In this document: positions 58,129 through 64,000 of the stretch, piece by piece
Layout of the letters: each line of letters begins with the position of its first letter
Position numbering within the stretch: position 1 is the stretch's first letter
Assembly: GCF_030272615.1 (NCBI RefSeq)
Contig: NC_081408.1
Span: forward strand, 61,464,114-61,528,113
Reading direction: 5' to 3'
DNA length: 64,000 nt
From: Cryptomeria japonica
Taxonomy: Eukaryota > Streptophyta > Pinopsida > Cupressales > Cupressaceae
Program-made: the position numbers and the translations under genes
The notes under the pieces: generated by a model
What the model was told of the DNA's origin: nothing
The model's database searches: none
What the model saw: the letters and a program-made list of their open reading frames with translations, nothing else

Positions 58129-59003
58129 TTAACACAGACCAGCTACCACTACACTAAAAGTTCGAATTGTTAGTGAGAGTACCACTAGAGAGGCTAGGGT
58201 GTCGAGGAGGGTTGAGGGCCTCACGTGGCAACAATTTAGCCTCCCAAGCCGAGAGGTCCGTACTAGACATAGTCGACCATGAGGTGAGTAAGCTATCGTC
58301 AGTGGGAGTTGAACCCTCCCCAGTAGAGTCGTCAGTTTTGTTAATACGGACCAACTACCACTACACCAAAAGTTTGAATTGTTACTGAGAGCACCGCTAG
58401 AGAGGTTAGGGTGTCGAGGAGGGTTGAGGGTCCCACACGACAACAACTTAGCTAGTTTTGTTAACACATACTAGCTACAACTACACTAAAAGTTTGAACT
58501 ATTAGTGAGAGCACCACTAGAGAGGTTAGGGTGTCGAAGAGGGTTGATAGTCCCACAGGACAACAATTTTGCTAGTTTTGTTAACACAGACTAGTTACCA
58601 CTACACCAAAAGTTTGAACTATTAGTGAGAGCACTATTGTAGAGGTTAGGGTGTCGAGGAGGGTTGAGGGTCCCACACAACAACAGTTTAGCTAGTTTTG
58701 TTAACACAGACTATCTACCACTACACCAAAGGTTCAAATTGTTAGTGAGAACAACACTGGAGAGGTTAGGGTATCGAGGAGAATTGAGGGTCCCACGTGA
58801 CAACATTTTAGCCCCCCAAGCCGAGAGGTCCGTACTGGACACAGTTGACCATGAGGCGAATAAGTTCCCTCCCCAGCAGAGTCACCATTTTTGTAACATA
58901 GACTAGCTACCACTACACCAAAAGTTTGAACTATTAATGAGGACACCAATGAAGAGGTTAGAATGTCGAGGAAAGTTGAAGATCCCACGCGACAACAGTT
59001 TAA
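58129..59003. repeat. 120-bp tandem array with tRNA-like promoter boxes, six units
   Basis: Units start near 58129, 58341, 58461, 58581, 58701 and 58893. The three middle spacings are exactly 120 bp. The first and fifth units are longer because they carry an extra block of about 75-95 bp with CCAAGCCGAGAGGTCCGTACT. On the - strand each unit has TGGTGTAGTGGTAGC, which fits a pol III A box. The first unit also has GGTTCAACTCC, a B box, about 54 bp further on. The array lies 340-1,210 bp upstream of the intact UGT. Open frames in it are incidental. Confidence 0.85.
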
Positions 59004-59299
59004 AAAATGTGATTTGTTCTTTTACAATCCTATTATAAAAATGTCTTAAATAGACTCATATTATTATATAAAATCAACTACTTATCACAATAATAGAAAA
59101 TATTTAAATTATTCATGACCCTAACTACTCCACTACTTCAATTTTCAAGTCGCCATTAGTGGACCCCAAGTAAGCAATGATGCGCTCAATAAACAAAATA
59201 GTGTAACAGGGGCCCAATAATTGAAAAATCTTAGCATCCCACGACGTATACCTACGAGTCAGTCGGATGCCCCTTGACCATATCTATTGAAAATATATC

Positions 59300-59306
59300 T
59301 ATAAAA
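59300..59306 (+). promoter_or_regulatory. TATA box of the intact UGT gene
   Basis: TATAAAA, 34-40 bp before the start codon, so the 5' UTR would be very short. The broken paralog B1 has TATATAGGAT in the same relative place. Confidence 0.6.
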
Positions 59307-59339
59307 TGCATGGACGCCTAAACTTGAGGTGCATCAACA

Positions 59340-60814
59340 ATGGCGGAGGAAAACCAGAGAGAGCTTCGTGTGGTCATGTTTCCGTGGCTTGCCCACGGTC
59401 ACATAGCGCCCTTCGTTCAGCTCGCCAAAAGCCTGGCCACTCATGGTCTTAAAATTTTCTTCGTCTCAACCCCGCTGAATATTAGACGAATCAGACCGCA
59501 AATGTTGGATGCACCAGGGATAGATCTGGTGGAATTGGCGATGCCTTCCGTGGAGGGACTGCCAGCTGGGGTAGAATCAACCGCAGATGTTGGCAAAAGA
59601 GGAGAAGCGCCAGTCCTAATCCCTTTGCTCATAGCCGCCATGGACCTTTTGGAGAAGCCCTTTGAAGCGCTGTTGAAACAACTCTTACCAGACTTTGTAA
59701 TCCACGATTTGGCACAGCCCTGGGCTCCTCGTGTGGCCAATCCCATTCCCACAATACTATTCCTCGTATTGGGAGTGGCGAGCTTCAGCTTTGAGCAAGG
59801 GCAGCTGGACAGCGCACTGGGAAACCCAACTGTCCAGGACCTCACTGTCTCGCCGCCTGGATTCCCTTCATCGATTATCCATCAAAGGTTATTTGAAGCG
59901 CGGAGAGCCCATTTTCAGCTATACCAGAAGAATTTTAATGGCCTCAGCGTTGTCGACAGCGCCAGCATCTGCGTGCGGGAGAGTCGAGCAGTGGTGTGCA
60001 ATACGTGTTTGGAGTTGGAAGGGGTGTACGTCGAGTATTTGCAGAGCCTCAGAAAACGGCCGGTGATCCCTGTTGGGTTACTCATGCCTAAACTCCCGCC
60101 ACCACCCATTGATGACATTTGCTTGCAGTGGCTCGATAGGCAGCCCGCGGCTTCGGTGGTGGTATTGTCTTTTGGCAGCGAGTGCGTTCTAACCCAGCAG
60201 GAGCTTGCCGCTATTGCAATGGGTTTGGTGGAGAGCAGTGTGTCGTTCCTCTGGGTTCTGCCTGCCGGAAACCAATTGCTGCAAGGTTTCCAAGATCAGA
60301 TCGGAGTATGTTAGACTTATTATCTCAATGATCTATTTTTTTTAATTTTTTTTTCAGTGGTCAACATCATAAATTAGGGTATGGAAACCCACTTCTAATT
60401 GTTTGAATTATTTTATAGGAAAAAGGATTGGTGGCCACAAAGTGGGTTCCACAGTTACACATTTTGAATCATCTTTCTACAGGTGTCTTTTTTACTCATT
60501 GTGGATGGAATTCAATGACGGAAGGGTTAAGGTTTGGGGTACCACTCATAACTCTTCCAATGCAATTTGAGCAAGGGTTAAATGCAAAGCTTGCAGAAGA
60601 GCTTAAGGTGGGAGTGGAAGTGAGAAGAAATGAAGAGGATGGATCTTTTACTAAGGAGGATATTAGTAAAGCAATTAGAGTCGTAATGATAGAAGGAGCA
60701 CAAATTAAATATAATGTTACAAATATAAGTGACATGTTGACTAGCAATAATTTCCAAGTTAGTGAAAGAAACATGCGAAACTTTGTCTCCATGCTTAGAA
60801 CCTTCAATAAATAA
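59340..60814 (+). CDS. UDP-glycosyltransferase (family 1, plant PSPG type), two exons
   Basis: Exon 1 is 59340-60305 (322 codons), the intron 60306-60418 (113 bp, GTATGT...TTTATAG) and exon 2 60419-60814. The product is 453 residues, normal for plant UGTs. The N-terminal acceptor domain has FPWLAHGHI with the likely catalytic His21, and VIHDLAQPWAP with the partner Asp123. The 44-residue PSPG donor box runs from Trp331 to Gln374 and contains HCGWNS at 349-354 and the final E-Q, usual for UDP-glucose users. The FPWLA-GHI and IHD pattern resembles UGT91/UGT94-type enzymes that often extend a sugar on a glycoside; the acceptor cannot be read from sequence. It is soluble, with no signal peptide. 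All catalytic motifs are present and no stop or frameshift was found. Phase-0 splicing keeps the frame. It is the only intact member among at least four cluster relics. Confidence 0.93.
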
Positions 60815-61620
60815 TTTGTTTGGTGGATTTGAAATTGTCTATATTGTCATAGTGGTTAGAAAATTGTGATTAGAGTCTATGTACTTCTTTGTAAGCATGG
60901 TTTGGTAGATTTTAGATCATATAGATCCATTATTGGTGGACACAAAAGGTTGACAGGCTCATGCTCATTCACAAAGAAATCCTTGTACTTGAGAAAATTA
61001 AATGGTGACATAAGAAGGAGCTATAAAAACTACTATTGAAAGATTCATGGGCTAAATCAATAGATAAAATCTTTAAGTGGTTTGCACCAAGCTTGAAGCA
61101 AAAAAAGATAGAGCACTAAGTTCATGTAGAGTACATGACCAAGAAACTTGCACCCTTACAGTGTTTGAATATAGTCTAGACCCATGTGGTAGATATGTTT
61201 ATAAGAGGTGATATATTTTATTTTGATGTATCATTCACATGATGAGACCTTCTAAATATTTCTTACATCAATCAAGAGAAATAATTTGCATTAAATAGAT
61301 TTTTGGGTGAAGATATTGTTCATTGACAAGTGCATTAAATCTTTTTTTTGTTATAGTTTCTCCTTACATGAAAGGATGTGTTGTGTGACTAGCTTGTTTA
61401 ATTTAAGTATAATTAAACACAATAATGGAAGATCATCATTCAAATGTGAGTCATTTAAAGCACAAAAGAGGTGGAATGAAGTGGACGAAGAAATAAAGCA
61501 TACAAATAAGGTGGGCTAGAAAAGGAATTTTCTATAGAAGAGATCACATGCATATGATAGAAGTAAAGTTTGTGGATATACAAGGTAAGTGTAAAGAGAT
61601 AATGTTGCAATTATTTTTGA
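60815..61620. repeat. 3' flank of the intact UGT (copy C)
   Basis: AATAAA overlaps the stop codon region (60808-60813) and further AT-rich signals follow. From about 60900 the sequence aligns to 1250-1582 and 55235-55910, so the duplicated unit includes at least 700 bp downstream of the gene. Confidence 0.7.
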
Positions 61621-62339
61621 TGAATGGTTACTAGCTACACTTTGATAGTAAAACACTAAAATTTAAGCATATTTAGAAATAAAAGGAAGAAAAGCATGAA
61701 ATACACTTCCTACAATGCTCTATGTGATGATCTAAGTAAAAAAATTAAACTAAATGCTTTTAATAATTTGGTGCAATATATTCTGAAATGCAATATTTTT
61801 TAATATTTTATACACATCCAAGATATTAAAATCACCATATTAAAATACATCTATTAATATTAACAATCTATGAATCCTAAATGTCACCCTTCTTGATTCA
61901 TTCACACACTTGAAATTTAATTTTCATTGCTTACATCTCATCACTTTATCACTTAAATCATTCCATTGCATTAACTAGTTAAGTTGCATACCATTGTACT
62001 AATAGTTACGGTATTCTAAAAACTCCAAATTGATTGATCATGTCAATTTCACCATTACTCTACTTTTGCTATTGTGCCTTCCTTGTACTTAATGCCTATT
62101 TTACATAATTATTGCTTCTCTTAATTATTTTTTTCATTAACTTCTAAAATAATCACACCTAATCTCCCATCTTTATCATTATGACTAAATATTTAAATGG
62201 CATACCCACTTTAGTATTCAATGTTACATGTTATATGTACACATGTCATAAATTCCTTATTTTAGTTTCATTTATAATATAATAAATCTTTAAATAGAGA
62301 TAATGGATTCAAAAGGAATCTACTCCTACTTATAGAAAC
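61621..62339. other. AT-rich DNA, nothing recognised
   Basis: No genes or repeats seen between the UGT flank and the Copia-3 LTR. Confidence 0.4.
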
Positions 62340-62814
62340 ATTGGGGAAATATTGGTAAAAGTGTAAGATTTTGCCAAGATCAAGGGCACAATGAAAAGTA
62401 TTAAAATAGAGACAAAAGAATGACAAGAACAAATTGTATTCTCATCAATATGAAAATGATCAACTGGATTCATACCAATACAATGAATATAGGTCAACTT
62501 ATATAGGAAAGGCCATATGGATGTACGAGCACACAATCATGACATGTGGCTCAATGAGAAACAAGGGTAGGTAAGAAATACTAGGGGTAGGTAGGAGAAA
62601 TAATATAATATTCCACAAGAGGTGGATGACCCACTGAATGTGGAGTGTAACAACAAAACAAGACCACAAAAGGTGGCATTTCTCCTACAAGCTCTATCCC
62701 TATGTGCACACTTCCCTAAGTGTCTCAAATACAAACTACGAAGAGATGCATTATCCTAAGTTAACTTAAGTAAAGTGTAATAATATCCATATTGAATATT
62801 TATTTACACCAACA
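62340..62814 (-). repeat. Copia-3 3' LTR
   Basis: The start TGTTGG at 62814 (- strand) follows a run of G. A TATATAAG box on the - strand near 62500 is the promoter candidate. The distal boundary was guessed from the change in sequence character; the partner LTR is outside the window. Confidence 0.6.
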
Positions 62815-62824
62815 CCCCCCTTAA
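62815..62824 (-). promoter_or_regulatory. Copia-3 polypurine tract
   Basis: The - strand reads CTTAAGGGGGG directly before the LTR start TGTTGGTG. Confidence 0.75.
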
Positions 62825-63079
62825 GTGCAACTTAGGGGAATGAAGACTTAAGTCAACAATGCAAGATGGGTCCCGGCTACTAGGCCATGATAGATACCCA
62901 TGTACAATATGCAAATGCAAGAAAAACTATGCAATGCAATCTCTCACAAATGGGGAAAGGGAGAAAACACAGTGGGAAAAAACTCCCCCCCAAAAGAGAG
63001 ATGAATGTACAAAAGATTCTCAAAGAAGAAGGACAAAACCTCAAAGAGGAAAAAGTCCCCCCCATAAGAGAGGAAGGAG

Positions 63080-64000
63080 AAGTCAGTTGACCCCCCCTAA
63101 TGACACATCTTGCACCCCCAAGAGAGCTCGCAACTGCTGGAACTTACTCTCAGTGAAAGGTTTGGTGAATATGTCAGCAACCTACTCTGCTTTAGGACAA
63201 TACTGCAAATCAATGACCTGCTCCTGAATGAGCTCTCGGATATAGTGCATATGAATCTCAATGTGTTTGGTCCACTGGTACTGGACCGGGTTCTTCGAGA
63301 TTGCAATAGCACTCTGATTGTCGCAATGTAGAACTGTCAGCCGTGGAGTGGTGAACCCAAACTCTGTGAGAATCTGCTGGAGCCAAATGGTCTCAGTCGC
63401 TGCATTAACAGCACCTCGATACTCAGCCTCAGTCGAAGAAAGAGCAATAGCATGCTGCTTCTTTCTTTACCAACAAATGGGGCCTGAACCAAGGTGAAAA
63501 CTATAACCGGAAGTAGACTTACGATCATCAAGATTGCCAGCCCAATCAGAGTCTGTATAACCAACCAAGCGAAGTCTTGTGCCTGCTGCATAGTGAATCC
63601 CATAGTGATGTGTACCCTGGATGTAATGGAGGATGCATTTGGTGGCTTTCCAATGAAGCTCATGTGGTTCCTACATGAAGCGGGAAACCATGCCAACTGC
63701 AAATGAAATATCAGGGCGTGTATGGGTCAAGTAGATGAGACTACACACAAGCTGACAATACAAAGTGGCATCAACTGGTGGAGAACACTGAGCCTCAAGC
63801 TTGACTCCAGAAAGAAAGGGAGTCGATGCAGGCTTACAATTAGTCATATGAAAGCGTGCAAGTAGATCAAGAGCATACTTGGGCTACAATAGTGTAATCC
63901 CGAAAGGTGACTGTGAAATCTCTATCCCAAGAAAGTAGTGCAAAAGACCCAAGTTAGTCATAGAAAATCTATCATGCAAAGCAGATTTGACCCTGCTAAT
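63080..64000 (-). pseudogene. Copia-3 RT C-terminus and RNase H, partial
   Basis: The - strand reads YLTHTRPDISFAVGMVSRFM near 63720, GYTDSDWAGNLDDRKSTSGY near 63540, then HAIALSSTEAEYRGAVNA near 63430, CDNQSAIAISKNPV near 63310 and VADIFTKPF near 63170. These are the copia RT/RNase H signatures, in order. At least two stops are visible (after SRFM and before VADIF). The polyprotein continues beyond the window, so the N-terminal domains cannot be judged. Confidence 0.88.

Larger units (their letters stand above)
62340..64000 (-). mobile_element. Copia-3: 3' part of a copia element running off the window
   Basis: In - orientation, decayed RT and RNase H sequence (64000 to about 63080) leads to a polypurine tract and a 3' LTR that begins TGTTGGTGTAAATAA at 62814. 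The outer LTR end is near 62340 but not fixed. The remaining part lies beyond 64000. Confidence 0.8.

Noticed and set aside
58129-58988. Open frames on both strands within the tandem array
   Set aside because: They follow the 120-bp periodicity, which is divisible by three, so long frames are expected by chance.
1-64000. CRISPR arrays, bacterial operons, tRNA or rRNA genes
   Set aside because: The window is plant nuclear DNA. The only tRNA-like signals are the SINE and the tandem array, and neither folds as a complete tRNA gene.

Overview
The window looks like a stretch of a large, repeat-rich seed-plant nuclear genome, most likely a conifer or other gymnosperm. This rests on the AT-rich composition, old nested LTR retrotransposons with long LTRs, plant-type PSPG glycosyltransferase copies, plant mobile domain (PMD) sequences and degraded LINE and SINE pieces. 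The species call is inference. Only one gene looks intact: a two-exon UDP-glycosyltransferase (UGT) at 59340-60814. Everything else is decayed gene copies, transposable elements or non-coding DNA.

Layout. 1-1966: flank and exon-1 remnant of a UGT copy. 1967-9098: a complete but decayed Ty1/copia element (Copia-1, + strand, 1.26-1.28 kb LTRs, TSD TTATT) sitting in that UGT remnant's intron. 9404-27422: a Ty3/gypsy element of the Tat type on the - strand (Gypsy-1). Its 5' LTR is split by a second copia element (Copia-2, 21853-27043, - strand, 179-bp LTRs, TSD TTCCC). 27423-34320: upstream flank of a second UGT copy. This flank carries a 2.27-kb LINE-like insertion (29780-32049) with 18-bp TSDs, and a 102-bp truncated insertion with the same 3' tail (33545-33646, 15-bp TSDs). 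34321-36249: two broken UGT copies. 37814-41462: the 5' LTR, leader and gag start of a truncated gypsy element (Gypsy-3). 41465-43230: a second fragment of the ORF family found in the LINE-like unit, then a PPR gene remnant. 43800-44740: diverged tandem repeats of about 190 bp. 44756 to about 54640: a 5'-truncated Tat-type element (Gypsy-2, - strand) with well preserved pol. 54795-55215: a LINE RNase H fragment. 55235-55910: orphan UGT 3' flank. 56343-56625: a tRNA-derived SINE with TSDs. 58129-59003: a 120-bp tandem array carrying tRNA-like promoter boxes. 59300-61620: the intact UGT and its 3' flank. From about 62340 to the window end: the 3' part of a third copia element.

The UGT pieces share exon, intron, upstream and downstream sequence. 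They therefore read as the remains of a tandem UGT cluster in which one member survives while the others were deleted, frameshifted or used as insertion sites.

The most interesting system is inside Gypsy-1 and Gypsy-2. Between the end of pol and the 3' LTR, each carries a long gene on the opposite strand from gag-pol. It encodes a PMD domain, an acidic or low-complexity linker and a coiled coil. Splice sites on this antisense strand join the reading frames exactly. In both elements a different minisatellite lies in the inferred first intron. In Gypsy-2 a TATA box precedes a short phase-0 first exon.
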